From Gordius sp. MW1 (Eukaryota > Nematomorpha > Gordioida > Gordea > Gordiidae): a stretch of 64,000 nucleotides of DNA. The position numbers and the translations under genes are program-made. The stretch is from contig OZ038526.1 in assembly GCA_964036665.1 (NCBI GenBank), positions 4,092,001-4,156,000 on the forward strand, written 5' to 3'. Every line of letters begins with the position of its first letter. Position 1 is the stretch's first letter. The notes below the pieces were generated by a model. The model had not been told where the DNA came from and did not search any database. It worked only from the letters and a program-made list of their open reading frames with translations. Shown here one piece after another: positions 1 to 12,500 of this stretch.

Positions 1-1640
1 GAATAAAAAAAATTAAATATCAAGTAGTCTTGATGTTTCTGATGATTACAATGCTGAGGTTTGTGCACGTGAGCTCCGTTGTCTTGCAGCGTACAATTCC
101 CGTCTACGGGCAAGTTTAGCCTCAATATCTTCGGGGGTATCGGTCGTCGCTGCCGAGGCTTGTGCACGTGAGCGCCGTTGTCTCGCAGCGGCCAATTCCC
201 GTCTACGGGCAAGTCTAGCCTCAACATCTTCGGGGGTATCGGTCGACATTCTGCGGAAAACAGCATTATTAATAATTGAACCATTAGTCGAGGAATAAAA
301 AAAATTAAATATCAAGTAGTCTTGATGTTTCTGATGATTACAATGCTGAGGTTTGTGCACGTGAGCTCCGTTGTCTTGCAGCGTACAATTCCCGTCTACG
401 GGCAAGTTTAGCCTCAATATCTTCGGGGGTATCGGTCGTCGCTGCCGAGGCTTGTGCACGTGAGCGCCGTTGTCTCGCAGCGGCCAATTCCCGTCTACGG
501 GCAAGTCTAGCCTCAACATCTTCGGGGGTATCGGTCGACATTCTGCGGAAAACAGCATTATTAATAATTGAACCATTAGTCGAGGAATAAAAAAATTAAA
601 TATCAAGTAGTCTTGATGTTTCTGATGATTACAATGCTGAGGTTTGTGCACGTGAGCTCCGTTGTCTTGCAGCGTACAATTCCCGTCTACGGGCAAGTTT
701 AGCCTCAACATCTTCGGGGGTATCGGTCGACATTCTGCGGAAAACAGCATTATTAATAATTGAACCATTAGTCGAGGAATAAAAAAAATTAAATATCAAG
801 TAGTCTTGATGTTTCTGATGATTACAATGCTGAGGTTTGTGCACGTGAGCTCCGTTGTCTTGCAGCGTACAATTCCCGTCTACGGGCAAGTTTAGCCTCA
901 ATATCTTCGGGGGTATCGGTCGTCGCTGCCGAGGTTTGTGCACGTGAGCGCCGTTGTCTCGCAGCGGCCAATTCCCGTCTACGGGCAAGTTTAGCCTCAA
1001 CATCTTCGGGGGTATCGGTCGACATTCTGCGGAAAACAGCATTATTAATAATTGAACCATTAGTCGAGGAATAAAAAAAATTAAATATCAAGTAGTCTTG
1101 ATGTTTCTGATGATTACAATGCTGAGGTTTGTGCACGTGAGCTCCGTTGTCTTGCAGCGTACAATTCCCGTCTACGGGCAAGTTTAGCCTCAATATCTTC
1201 GGGGGTATCGGTCGTCGCTGCCGAGGCTTGTGCACGTGAGCGCCGTTGTCTCGCAGCGGCCAATTCCCGTCTACGGGCAAGTCTAGCCTCAACATCTTCG
1301 GGGGTATCGGTCGACATTCTGCGGAAAACAGCATTATTAATAATTGAACCATTAGTCGAGGAATAAAAAAAATTAAATATCAAGTAGTCTTGATGTTTCT
1401 GATGATTACAATGCTGAGGTTTGTGCACGTGAGCTCCGTTGTCTTGCAGCGTACAATTCCCGTCTACGGGCAAGTTTAGCCTCAATATCTTCGGGGGTAT
1501 CGGTCGTCGCTGCCGAGGCTTGTGCACGTGAGCGCCGTTGTCTCGCAGCGGCCAATTCCCGTCTACGGGCAAGTCTAGCCTCAACATCTTCGGGGGTATC
1601 GGTCGACATTCTGCGGAAAACAGCATTATTAATAATTGAA
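1..1640 (-). repeat. 292-bp tandem array with a repeated short ORF
   Basis: Six near-identical units lie in tandem; their shared start codon is at 249, 541, 733, 1025, 1317 and 1609 on the minus strand. Spacing is 292, 192, 292, 292 and 292 bp. The short third unit lacks one of two internal ~99-bp subrepeats, so the array is a repeat within a repeat. Each unit has an AT-rich spacer (aataaaaaaaattaaatatc) and a GC-richer coding-like part. The first unit is cut by the window edge. Very low divergence implies recent expansion or homogenisation. Because 292 is not a multiple of 3, reading through units gives long artificial ORFs in this array. Confidence 0.9.
338..541 (-). CDS. Array-borne 67-residue ORF (representative of six copies)
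   Basis: The ORF starts MSTDTPEDVEA and has two copies of a 33-residue motif, TDTPEDxEAxLARRREL followed by AARQRxSRAQ. Equivalent ORFs occupy 46-249, 822-1025, 1114-1317 and 1406-1609, and a one-motif 34-residue version lies at 629-733, all on the minus strand. The charged motif resembles short repeated 'TPE-x-R-x-A-R-L-A' segments seen near the N-termini of proteins from some arthropod mobile elements (Helitron/helicase type). That similarity is from memory and unproven. No promoter is recognisable, so translation is uncertain. Confidence 0.3.
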   Translation of the reverse strand: MSTDTPEDVEARLARRRELAAARQRRSRAQASAATTDTPEDIEAKLARRRELYAARQRSSRAQTSAL

Positions 1641-1905
1641 TCTTTAATTGAGGAAAAGTCTAGTATAAAAAAAAATTTCCCCCCCCCCACCTATTTGTTC
1701 GACGACCGCGCATCTAAAACTGTCACAGGTATTATAAGGATATCGCAAAAAATTTACATGAGCTAAATTGTTCCATTGGTCAATACCAAAAGACAATCTA
1801 TTCATACGAGGCAAAAAAAACGGGAACAAAAATTTCTTGCATAGCAAACCCCATATCTAGAAAGGCATGGTCATTTTTTTCCATTGGTCAGTAGCAAATG
1901 GACGG
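1641..1905. other. Junction region with C tract and truncated dispersed module
   Basis: After the array comes a short poly-C run near 1680-1690, then a partial copy of the dispersed module (catttttttccattggtcagtagc near 1870-1895). No gene is supported. Confidence 0.6.
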
Positions 1906-2131
1906 ATAAATAGTGAGGTTTTGAATGCTCGAATAGTAAAGGTTAAATTCTTTTCTAGGTAACGATATACTTGTAAAACTGAAACATGGTAACAACAGAT
2001 GCGTTATTATTAAAAGGGCGAAATGGACACGACTATATGGTAACTTAAGTGAACACATGTGACCTTTTCAAAGAGTATGAAATAGGAAATGTAGATATTG
2101 TGATTTCAATCAAGTAGTTAAAGCTTTTGAA
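1906..2131. repeat. Left copy of the flank duplicated around the AT-rich array
   Basis: The segment from ataaatagtgaggttttgaa to ttaaagcttttgaa is repeated almost identically at 3272-3597. This left copy lacks about 100 bp in its middle (after aaagagtat) compared with the right copy. Together the two copies bracket the second tandem array in direct orientation. Confidence 0.8.
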
Positions 2132-3170
2132 CTAAGATAAGCAAAACTAAAAAAGAAAAGAATATACAAAAACAATGTAATAATCCACCTCTATTTTATG
2201 TATAATCAATTATAAAACTAATGAACTTAATTAAAGATTAGCAAAACAAAATCAAAACTAAGATAAGCAAAACTAAAGAAGAAAAGAATATACAAAAACA
2301 ATGTAATAAAACCCATAAATTGCATCAATTAATAAGAAAATCAATATCCCTCTTAAATCATTTTTAACAAATTAAAGATTAGCAAAACAAAATCCACCTC
2401 TATTTTATGTATAATCAATTATAAAACTAATGAACTTAATTAAAGATTAGCAAAACAAAATCAAAACTAAGATAAGCAAAACTAAAGAAGAAAAGAATAT
2501 ACAAAAACAATGTAATAATCCACCTCTATTTTATGTATAATCAATTATAAAACTAATGAACTTAATTAAAGATTAGCAAAACAAAATCAAAACTAAGATA
2601 AGCAAAACTAAAGAAGAAAAGAATATACAAAAACAATGTAATAATCCACCTCTATTTTATGTATAATCAATTATAAAACTAATGAACTTAATTAAAGATT
2701 AGCAAAACAAAATCAAAACTAAGATAAGCAAAACTAAAGAAGAAAAGAATATACAAAAACAATGTAATAAAACCCATAAATTGTATCAATTAATAAGAAA
2801 ATCAATATCCCTCTTAAATCATTTTTAACAAATTAAAGATTAGCAAAACAAAATCCACCTCTATTTTATGTATAATCAATTATAAAACTAATGAACTTAA
2901 TTAAAGATTAGCAAAACAAAATCAAAACTAAGATAAGCAAAACTAAAGAAGAAAAGAATATACAAAAACAATGTAATAATCCACCTCTATTTTATGTATA
3001 ATCAATTATAAAACTAATGAACTTAATTAAAGATTAGCAAAACAAAATCAAAACTAAGATAAGCAAAACTAAAGAAGAAAAGAATATACAAAAACAATGT
3101 AATAAAACCCATAAATTGCATAGCAATTAATAAGAAAATCAATATCCCTCTTAAATCATTTTTAACAGTA
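2128..3170. repeat. AT-rich higher-order tandem array
   Basis: The array has a basic monomer of about 125 bp (ctaagataagcaaaactaaa, then aatccacctctattttatg) and a longer variant of about 210 bp carrying an extra block (cccataaattgcatcaatta, ccctcttaaatcatttttaa). The landmark ccacctctatttta falls near 2185, 2394, 2519, 2646, 2856 and 2980, giving steps of about 209, 125, 127, 210 and 124. The alternation suggests a three-monomer higher-order unit. No coding potential is visible. Confidence 0.85.
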
Positions 3171-3271
3171 AAATATTTTAATTAGAGTCCCCCTACCTAT
3201 CCACCTTGAAATTAAAACAAACTATAAATAATATTCAAAAAACAAATTTAAAATAAAGACTTACATTGGAC

Positions 3272-3597
3272 ATAAATAGTGAGGTTTTGAATGCTCGAAT
3301 AGTAAAGGTTAAATTCTTTTCTAGGTAACGACGATATACTTGTAAAACTGAAACATGGTAACAACAGATGCGTTATCATTAAAAGGGCGAAATGGACACG
3401 ACTATATGGTAACCTAAGTGAACACATGTGACCTTTTCAAAGAGTATAAACAGAAACTTACGAATTGCTATCCTCCCCCCTTTTTTTTAATTATCAGTAA
3501 GTTGTTGAAAGGCAATATTTTATCTGTTATTTTAGCAATCATTAGAAATAGGAAATGTAGATATTGTGATTTCAATCAAGTAGTTAAAGCTTTTGAA
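3272..3597. repeat. Right copy of the duplicated flank
   Basis: Direct repeat of 1906-2131 with an additional ~100-bp internal segment (about 3449-3546) that includes a C/T run. It probably represents the undeleted form. A 68-codon ORF that crosses it (3418-3624) has no recognisable protein similarity and is not called as a gene. Confidence 0.8.
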
Positions 3598-3689
3598 TAC
3601 ATAAAAACTAGTTTTATTAGTTAATTTTTATAACACAAAAACTAAATGTTAATATGTTTGGGAATAAGTCATATTATTAATGGTATTAA

Positions 3690-5110
3690 CAGAAACAATC
3701 ATAAAAGTCAAAAAAAACGAAAAAAAATTTTCGATTCACATTTTGGCCAAATGGTCATTTTTTTCATTGGTCACTACCAACAGATACTCTATAAGTCAAT
3801 GTTAGCCAAAAAAACGAGGAAAAAAATTTTACTTCATACTTTGGCCAATGGTCATTTTTTTCCAATGGTCAGTAGCCAGTGGACGGCCAAAAAGTCATAT
3901 TATCAATGGTAGTAACAGGAACAATCATAAGAGTCAAAAAAACGAGGAAAAAAATTTTACTTCATACTTTGGCCAATGGTCATTTTTTTCCAGTGGTCAG
4001 TAGCCAGAGGACGGCCAAAAAGGCAGATTATCAATGGTAGTAACATGAACAATCATAATAGGCGGAAAAAGCGAAAAAATAAACTTGGATTCACATTTTG
4101 GCCAAATGGTCATTTTTTTCCATTGGTCAGCAGCCAGCGGACGGCCAAAAAGTCTTATTAACAATGGTAGTAACAGGAACAAACATAATAGTCAAAAAAA
4201 ACCCGGGATTCGAACCCAAAAACTGGTTAAATTAACAAAAATTAAAAGTAAACAAAAAAGACATTCGGTGCAAGACATCCACGTTTTTTTCATTGGTCAG
4301 CAGCCAACGGACGGCCAAAAAGAAATATTATCAATGGTAGTAACAGGAACAATCATAAGCGGCAAAAAAAACGCAAAAAAAAATTTCGTTTAACATTTTG
4401 GCCAAATGGTCATTTTTTTACAGTGGTCAGTAGCCAGCGGACGGCCAAAAAGTCATATTATCAATGGTAGTAACAGTTACAATAATAATATTCAAAAAAA
4501 ACCCCGAGATTCGAACCCAAAAACTGGTTAAATTAACAAAAATTAAAAGTGCGTATCCACGTTCGGTTCGGTGCGTGACATCCACGATTCCATTGGTCAG
4601 CAATTAACGGACGGCCAAAAAGTCTTATTATCAATGGTAGGAACAAGAACAATCATAAGAGTCAAAAAAAAACGCAAAAATAATTTCGCTTCACACTTTG
4701 GCCAAATGGTCATTTTTTTATTGGTCAGCACCCAACGGACGGCCAAAAAGTCTTATTATCAATGGTAGTAACAGGAACAATCATAATAGTAAAAAAAAAT
4801 CCCGGGATTCGAACCCAAAAACTGGTTAAATTAACAAAAATTGAAAGTAAACAAGACATCCACGTTCGGTGCGTGACATCCACGTTCGGTATCCACGTCT
4901 TTGGCCAAATGGTCATTTTTTTATTGGTCAGCACCCAACGGACGGCCAAAAAGTCTTATTATCAATGGTAGTAACAGGAACAATCATAATAGTAAAAAAA
5001 AATCCCGGGATTCGAACCCAAAAACTGGTTAAATTAACAAAAATTGAAAGTAAACAAAACATCCACGTTCGGTGCGTGACATCCACGTTCGGTATCCACG
5101 TTCGGTGCGT
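3690..5110. repeat. Cluster of dispersed 'ggccaatggtca' modules with tRNA-like B boxes
   Basis: About seven imperfect modules lie near 3743, 3843, 3970, 4097, 4398, 4697 and 4903. Each has ttggccaa(a)tggtca, a T tract, (c)attggtcagnagcca, cggacggccaaaaagt and caatggtagtaacaggaac. Some carry cgggattcgaaccc, the reverse complement of a tRNA T-arm/B box, near 4203, 4510, 4803 and 5005. Short runs of atccacgttcggt are interspersed at 4545-5110. The combination suggests SINE-like units or a foldback element. Short ORFs here are repeat translations, not genes. Confidence 0.75.
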
Positions 5111-5956
5111 GACATTCGGAAAATGGAAAGTGAGCCCATAAAGCCCATAAATTGCATAGCAATTAAAAATGTCCCCTAATTTAAAAATGTCCCCCATTAA
5201 ACCAACACAAAACGTCCCAGGGTGATTCGGCGAGGTGGTTTCCGGCAAGTTGACGGGCCACCTTAAAATCTATGTTATCGTATTATGTTTAAAATATTTT
5301 TATTATTACAAAAATCAAACCAACACTATGATAAAAATAAATGTATTTTAATGTGGCATAATTTTTATTAAAGTATTTTAAACGAGCCATAATAATAATC
5401 AGTGTGTATAAAAATTAACACAAATCTAAAGTTTTTAAAGACCGGAAATTTTAATGGTGGTATAATAAAACATACAGTCATTTTCTCTTATTAAAAAATT
5501 TATTTTCATTGTTTTAATTATATAAATTGAAAGCTACGTTGGAAGATTTATTAGATATACTTTTGCCTCAATAACTCCTGTCATTAAAAAACCTATACTG
5601 TGACGCGAAATAAATTGATAATCCAAGAAATGAAATTTCTGTATACTTTTGGTTGGACATATAGTCACGTGAACAATTGTAATCACTTAGTATTTAGACT
5701 TCAATAATGCCTATAGGGCTATAAGGCAAAAGTAAGCTAAACCTTATCAAAACCTTGCTTTATTTTGATCCTTTTTACTTTTATTTCGCGGTTCAATTAT
5801 ATTTACCATTAATTTCCTCTATGTCTTATCCTTTTTTACCTGTTTTTATTTAATAAAATCATAAATTAACCAAACTATATTTTCTTCATCCTCCTAATAT
5901 TTTGCCCCTACATTTTTTGAGCTTCTCTAAAAATTTCATTAATCGCTCCTGATAAT
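5111..5956. other. AT-rich region upstream of the EAR-repeat gene
   Basis: Contains one cataaattgcatagcaatta landmark near 5145 and otherwise unique AT-rich sequence. It must hold the promoter and 5' UTR of the plus-strand gene that starts at 5957, but no TATA box or initiator could be assigned with confidence. Confidence 0.5.
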
Positions 5957-8900
5957 ATGTGTTCGAAGATAATTATAATCGTTTTATATATTTCTGGATG
6001 TCATTCCCTTTTCAATACTCACATAAACTTCGAGAACGATTTTTCAAAAACAGAAAATATAAGATTGAATAGAATAAAAAGAGGTAATTAATTAATATAT
6101 GCAAAAAATTATTTTCAATCTAATATTCTATAACTTGAACGTTTATAGGATTTAAATTGTGCGATAAAGTCAGATTAATTATAACTCTTAATTTTGTTAT
6201 TATATCTATTAAAGAGATACATAGAATCAACCCATGTTTGATTAGTTTTTAAAAGGGCATTTTAAAAATAATTCAATTTAATATTTAAAATATTTATTAT
6301 TACAAGAATTGATTATAAGTTAAGTTACGATATGTTATTTTTTCTCTAAAAATATCATAAAACAATATTTATTTGTGGCAGAAGAATATGCTAGTCAAAG
6401 AATAGATTACAAAATTTCGGACATTCAAGCAATAGAGGGTCCCCTTTACCCTAATGCTATAGGCTGGAGTCACTTGACGACAGATGACTGCATTTATTTA
6501 TTTGCATGGAGCATTGATGCGTTATGGATAATGAGAATGGAACAAAATAATCCGAATTATTTAGGCTATGAAACCATATACACCCAATCTATCGATGGTC
6601 TTCACCAAGTCAAGGTAAACAAGTTTTAAAATAATATAATAATAGTAAATGGTTTAAAGACATATAAGTTTGTCAAACATTATGTGTGCTTTTTTGAACA
6701 ATTTATTGAAAATATATTATGCCCTTGTTTGATGAAGTATGGTTTAATTTACGATAAATTCTATAATTTTGTAGTACTTTGCGCCCAAAACCACCGAATC
6801 TTAAATTAATCCATATAAAATGCCATTCTAGATTAATAAATTAAGCTTATTTGAAAAAATGCAATAATGCACAAATAATTATGCTAAAATATATTTTAAC
6901 CCATAGATACATGGTTCGAGATCGTATTGGAACTAACGATTTCCTGTGTAGTCTTCTGTCTAAGATATAAAAATTCTCTGAAGTCGTGAGTGATTGCGGT
7001 CCTGTACTTTTGTATTCATTTGAGAAATAAATAATTCCCTATTTAACGTTAAACATAATAAATAACCTATTTAATTTCTAAAGATAGGATTGTATTAAAA
7101 ATTCTAAGTTTTTGTTAAAGGGACTATCTAAAGGAATACAATTAATTGCTTGGTAAAACTTTATAAAGTTTCATAAGCGTAGCCAGGGGGGGGGCGGCTG
7201 ACCTCCTCTGAATCCAAAATTTTGTTGAAATCTATTAAATTTATGGCTAAAATTTCGAAAAATAATTATTTTGCCCCTCCCTATATCATTATTGCCCCCC
7301 TCTAATTCCAATGCTATACGCCCATGTAAAGCTTATAAATTTATATTTCTGGCAACAAAATTTTTATAAAACCTTAATCAGCACAGTATCGAGCACTAAA
7401 GGCATTATAGCTCTAATGTCCTGTTTTCTATCATATATAGGCACCTTTTAACGCTTTAATTTAAGGTTTATACCTATTTATCAAAGAATTTAATAAACCC
7501 AAAACTCTACCGTTGATCCGCAATTTAATCTTAAAGTCGCGCAACGTATGAGCTAGCTTATATTAAAATTTAATCAAAACAAGGGGCGTGGTTGCGTTTA
7601 GTCTTTGGAGCAAGAGCTCGCAGGTTCAATCCGCCTCTGACACTTATTTCAAAAGATTAAAAATATCTCACATCATCGTCAACACGGCTAACAGGCCTGG
7701 ATCGCCGAGCATCACCCCTCATTCAAATATCTAAAGGAGCTGACGGCCTTAGTGTGACAAACAGCTATTGAAATTAGCCAAAATAAAATTTAATACTCTT
7801 TTATGAGTCGCTAAAAGCTATAAATCACTTGAACCTGCCCTAACGATCTAAAACTTTTCACTCTTTTATCTTAGAATATCGACATAGTAATCACTTATAT
7901 TTCGATATTTATACAGGGTTATATACTGCATAGCCGTATATACCTTACGGTGATTAGAAAGGAACCGGATGATCAGGATATAATATCAGCTTCCTACATA
8001 AGTCTTTTTGAACCAGGGATACCCAATCTTCACGACTGGTCTACAGACCCTGCCTCGAGGTCGAAACTTACTGTAATACAAAACCTGCCAACCCACGGTC
8101 GTTCCCACCTGGAGTTATTTTCTAGGGAGGGCGAAAATTTTTTGGCCATCACCAATTTGGAAATTTCGGGAGCGGAGAAACACAAAATAGAATTTTTGTA
8201 CTAAATTTAATATTAATATTTGATTCAATTATACTCAAACCTTGTACTCAAATCGAAACGTGAAAAGGGGCATATTTTGTGTTTAAATTAAAAAAAATTA
8301 AATTTAAGATGACGTGAACGGCAGATAATATCTTATATTTATACAACTAAAATATATTAAAAACACCATTGAAATATTGCTATTCAATAATTTTAAAAAT
8401 ATGTATAGGTTATACCGATGGGATCATGCTCATATGGATGTCTTCTTGTCGCGAGAAACCAGTTATGCCATCAGAAACAAAGTCTTTGCCATAGATAACG
8501 TCTACTATTTGTTTGTGCTACAAGAAAAAGGCAAAGATGGCGATCCAGAAATCGGTTCTCCATTATACATGATCGATTTTGGTAAGTGAGAACTGAAATC
8601 CTTTTTTTTTATGCTGTCCATATAAAATTTTGCAATTTTTTTTAAATGTAAGACTGGTTTGTGTTAATTAATAGCATACAAATATTAATAAGCATTTAAA
8701 ACTGTATTCTCTAGGAGACCTGACTATACATGGTTAACCGGGCTCCACACAATAGGGTAGAAATACTAAGGCCGATCGAGCGACCGGGTCTATCATATTT
8801 TGAGGTTAAATAACAATGACTAAGGCCTGGCTATATAAATTAGTCTTAATTTCAGAATGTTGAATAAATTTTTCGTTAGAGAATAAAAAAACGCAAAAGA

Positions 8901-9550
8901 TCCAAATTCTGGAGACAAATAGTCCTACCGACGTAGCTTATATCGATCGAAACGATGACAATCAATTTTTGATAATCACCAATTCTAACGGACAAACCGA
9001 TATCTGGGGGTGGATGTACGGTCAGCAATTTGTTAAGTATCAAAGTCTTGAAACGCCACCCAAGCCGATCCAATGTGGTCACTTCAGACTTCCTAACGAT
9101 AAAATTGGTCTCATAGTTTTGGAGGAATCTCAAGTGAAAATTTATTACGTTGCAAAATGCACTTGATTAGCTTTATAAGATGAAAATTTTATTGCAACCT
9201 TTATTAAATATAATAACATGATATATTAAAAGCGACATTTTTACATAGTTAAAATACGTATTTCTCCAAACATTAAATACTTCAGGGAGTTACTCGTGTA
9301 TTTGCTGAAGCTTCGGACGACGTTTTGGATAATGCTATTTTCGCCAATTTCCTTGAACAAACCGATCTTGAGCAAATTGTTGGACCCGAGACCTCTATAA
9401 CTTTTATAAACGTGATTCAAACCAAAAGTGACACTTACCTTACCATATGCTTTAAGCCGAAATTAAATGAATCTGGTAACAATAATAATGCTACGGATTC
9501 GGAAGAAGTGACTTCCCACCTGTATAAACTTGTCTTTTCACCCGTCGAAA
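5957..9550 (+). CDS. EAR gene exons 1-6: signal peptide and N-terminal EAR-like block
   Basis: Residues 1 to about 449. After the signal peptide, exons 2-6 show degenerate EAR repeats: a hydrophobic 'F/Y-L-x-I' strand followed by a short acidic or polar turn and an aromatic 'IY/IW' strand, as in QFLIITNSNGQTDIWGW (exon 5), YYLFVLQEKGKDG (exon 4) and ENFLAITNLEIS (exon 3). Typical EAR units are about 45-50 residues, which matches the spacing. Introns 2 (6615-7916), 3 and 4 are AT-rich; intron 2 carries a miniature transposon and a tRNA-like relic. Confidence 0.8.
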
Positions 9551-12500
9551 GTAAAATAACTTTAAACATATACATATTTAATAATAAAATTTATTTAAAT
9601 TTATCCTTGTGGCCCATAGGAATGTTAACATAGTGATAGGTATTAATCCTATAGACATGGGCGTAGCCCCCCCCCCCCCCCCCCTAATTTACGAGAAAAA
9701 AAATTTTTCAATGCAAAAACATTGAAAAATTACAAAAATCTATGTTTTGCCCCCCTCTAATTGAACTTTTAAACGTTTTGCCCCCCCCCCCCCCTAATCC
9801 AAAACCTGGCTACGCCCATGCCTATAGATTATAACGCAAGAAACTTAGTCTAACATTTTAGAGTTCAAAAATATAATAGGTTTATTAACTTAAGCTTTTA
9901 GAGTTTATATATTTTTAATAAATGTTTTTTATAGATTTTTAATATTTATCGAATAGCTGACCACAACTAAGGGACTTTATTTTAAATTATAAGTAAAAGT
10001 GTCAATTAAAACAAATATAGCTTAAGCTTTGCTTGGGAATTTACATTCAAAGTCATCCTCTCTTTTTTAGCGATGATTTTATCTACAAATAAAGTATTGA
10101 GCAATATTGTTTAAAGCTTATAAATATATAGGCAGTCAAGAACCTGTTTCAGATCCGTTGCTTGGATTATTGGAAAGCCTATTTAAAGACGTTCAAAAAA
10201 GTGCTGAAGGCATTCAAGGAATAAATCATCGTATAGGAAGTTTGTTGCTAAAAACAATCCCACAAAATATTACCAAAGATGTCCTAATATTTGGTATAAA
10301 ATTTTATATAGAAAATGCTAATCTTATTATTTCTAACGCTATTATTTATACTGTAAAAATAAATCAATATTTTTAGGCGATTTAATCGTTGATGGGAGTG
10401 TCGTGGTGGAAAATTTGCATTTGGAAACGAAACGGGTAGATTTTCCTGCAGTCGATCTTTCGCAATTAGAAACCTTAGTTAATTCGACTGAAGTCCTCAG
10501 GAATTATTTTGATGACATCCTATACACAAATATACAAGACCAAACTTTAAATGGTTTATTTATATATACGAACCTTTATTTAAACCTCAAATGAAACCGG
10601 ATAAATATAAACCTTCTTATTCAAAATTGACCTTTAAGTCTTGATCTACGAAACTTGATATTAGATTAATTTGGAAAAATTTGTTTTAGGAGATTTAATA
10701 TAATACAACTAATGTAACAGCGGTTAGAAAGCTTATGTGCTACTAAAAAATCGCAACATCCATGCAAGTAGCAAGGGCGGATCAACTGCTTCTCCCCTAA
10801 ATTTAAATTTTTATGTATTTAAGAAAATTTTGTCAATCATTTTAAAAATCATTTTGTCCCTCCTTTAATTATTAATAAATTTTCGCCCCTTTTTTATATC
10901 ATGGCTACGTCGATGGATACATTAATCTTTTAATCAAAATTGAGCAATTACAACAGAAGTAATAAGCACAATCCAAATTTTATCTAATGAGGGGCGTAGC
11001 TAGGATTGGAATTCGAGGGGGACAATAATAATTTAGGAAGGGGCAAATAATTTTTTTGGAATTTAGGGGGGGGGGGCAGCCGCCCCTCCCTACCACTACC
11101 TGGCTACGCCCATGCCGAGTCATTTTTCGTAGAACTTAATGTTAAACCACAAAATACTATATTTAAAGGTAATCTCTTATTTCGTAAATCAAATCTTATT
11201 CAACGCACAACTTATATATATATGCAGGTGTGTACGAGTTGCAAGAACTTGTGGTTAAGCGTCAATTTTTCTGTCCTCACGTCATTACTTTCGATCACGA
11301 CTTCAATGGGGTGGACGTTGAAGATCTATTCCACAATTGTCTCTTCAGTTCTCCAACCTCCGTTTTCGCTGCTTCGGAACGACAAATTGTCACTGGCGAA
11401 TGGACAATAGATTCTGAACATTCCGTGTTCGCTAACTACGTTAACTACGAATACCAACTCAATGACATGGGTCCACTGATTGGTATGGATCTTTATATTG
11501 GATTTTTTTGCAAAATTTTCTAGTTTTAACTTATAGAGTTTTTATCAAAAGGAAGAATTTTTTGGATGTAAAGACCTTTAGGGTTTAGAGCTTTAGAAAA
11601 ATGTTTACAAATTTGAAAACTGCAATATTTTACATTTGGGGATTTAAGTATATATATTTTTTTAGTAATTTAAAGTCAAGTTATTAGAACGACCTATAAT
11701 TATATTTTTTTACCTAGTTTGTATTATAAACTTAAATATAGAGGCTGTAAACTTGACTTTAAAACGAGGGCTTTTTTGATTATGTATAAACGAATATTTA
11801 ATTCCTTCCAATAGAAATCCTAGACAAAATTTTTTGCGGTTAAAAAATATCTATTAATATACAGCATCATTGACGGGTCCTGAGTTGAATTTGTTTAGTG
11901 CTAATTTTGAAAACGGATTGCACGTAAAAGATCATCTCTACCTTAATGGAATGTTGAATGGGCTTGAGGATTTTATGCCCGAAAAGTATCCTCAAGATGA
12001 CAGATATCTCAATGTTAAAGCCAAAAAAACTATAAATGGCAATTTAATTGTCACGGGACATTTTGATGTAGTTTCAGATGCGGCGAAAGTAATGCCATTT
12101 AATGCCTCGAATTCCTAGGGAAATATTTAAAAAATTTGGTTTTATATACTAACGGCTTTTACAGTTAGGTGCGAGTGGAATCCATTATTAAAATGGATTT
12201 TATATTTTTTTTTATTTGAAAGGATGCAATCAAAACCTTTTATTTACCAGTCAATAAATAGCACCTAATTTAATAAGCAATGTTTCATATTTTATCCTGA
12301 TATGATAGAGTTTATGACAATATTTACTAGCCAATATTAAATTATTATTATAGCTATTAAATGTTAAACGCTGGATGATCGATCAAAAATTACTTACTAC
12401 CACGGGGTATCAAGTAATCAATGCTCAGTTAGTATTTGAAGCACCGGTTGAAATGGGGGCCTTGACTTGTACCAAATTGGTCAATGGACTCGACCTTACA

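Noticed and set aside
46-768. Long minus-strand ORF of 240 codons across the left array
   Set aside because: It runs through a 292-bp repeat in shifting relation to the unit's own short ORF; the extra length is an artefact of tandem repetition without stops in that frame.
1-3170. Possible CRISPR or CRISPR-like array because of regular repeats
   Set aside because: Units are 125-292 bp with no unique spacers, and the DNA is clearly from an animal genome.
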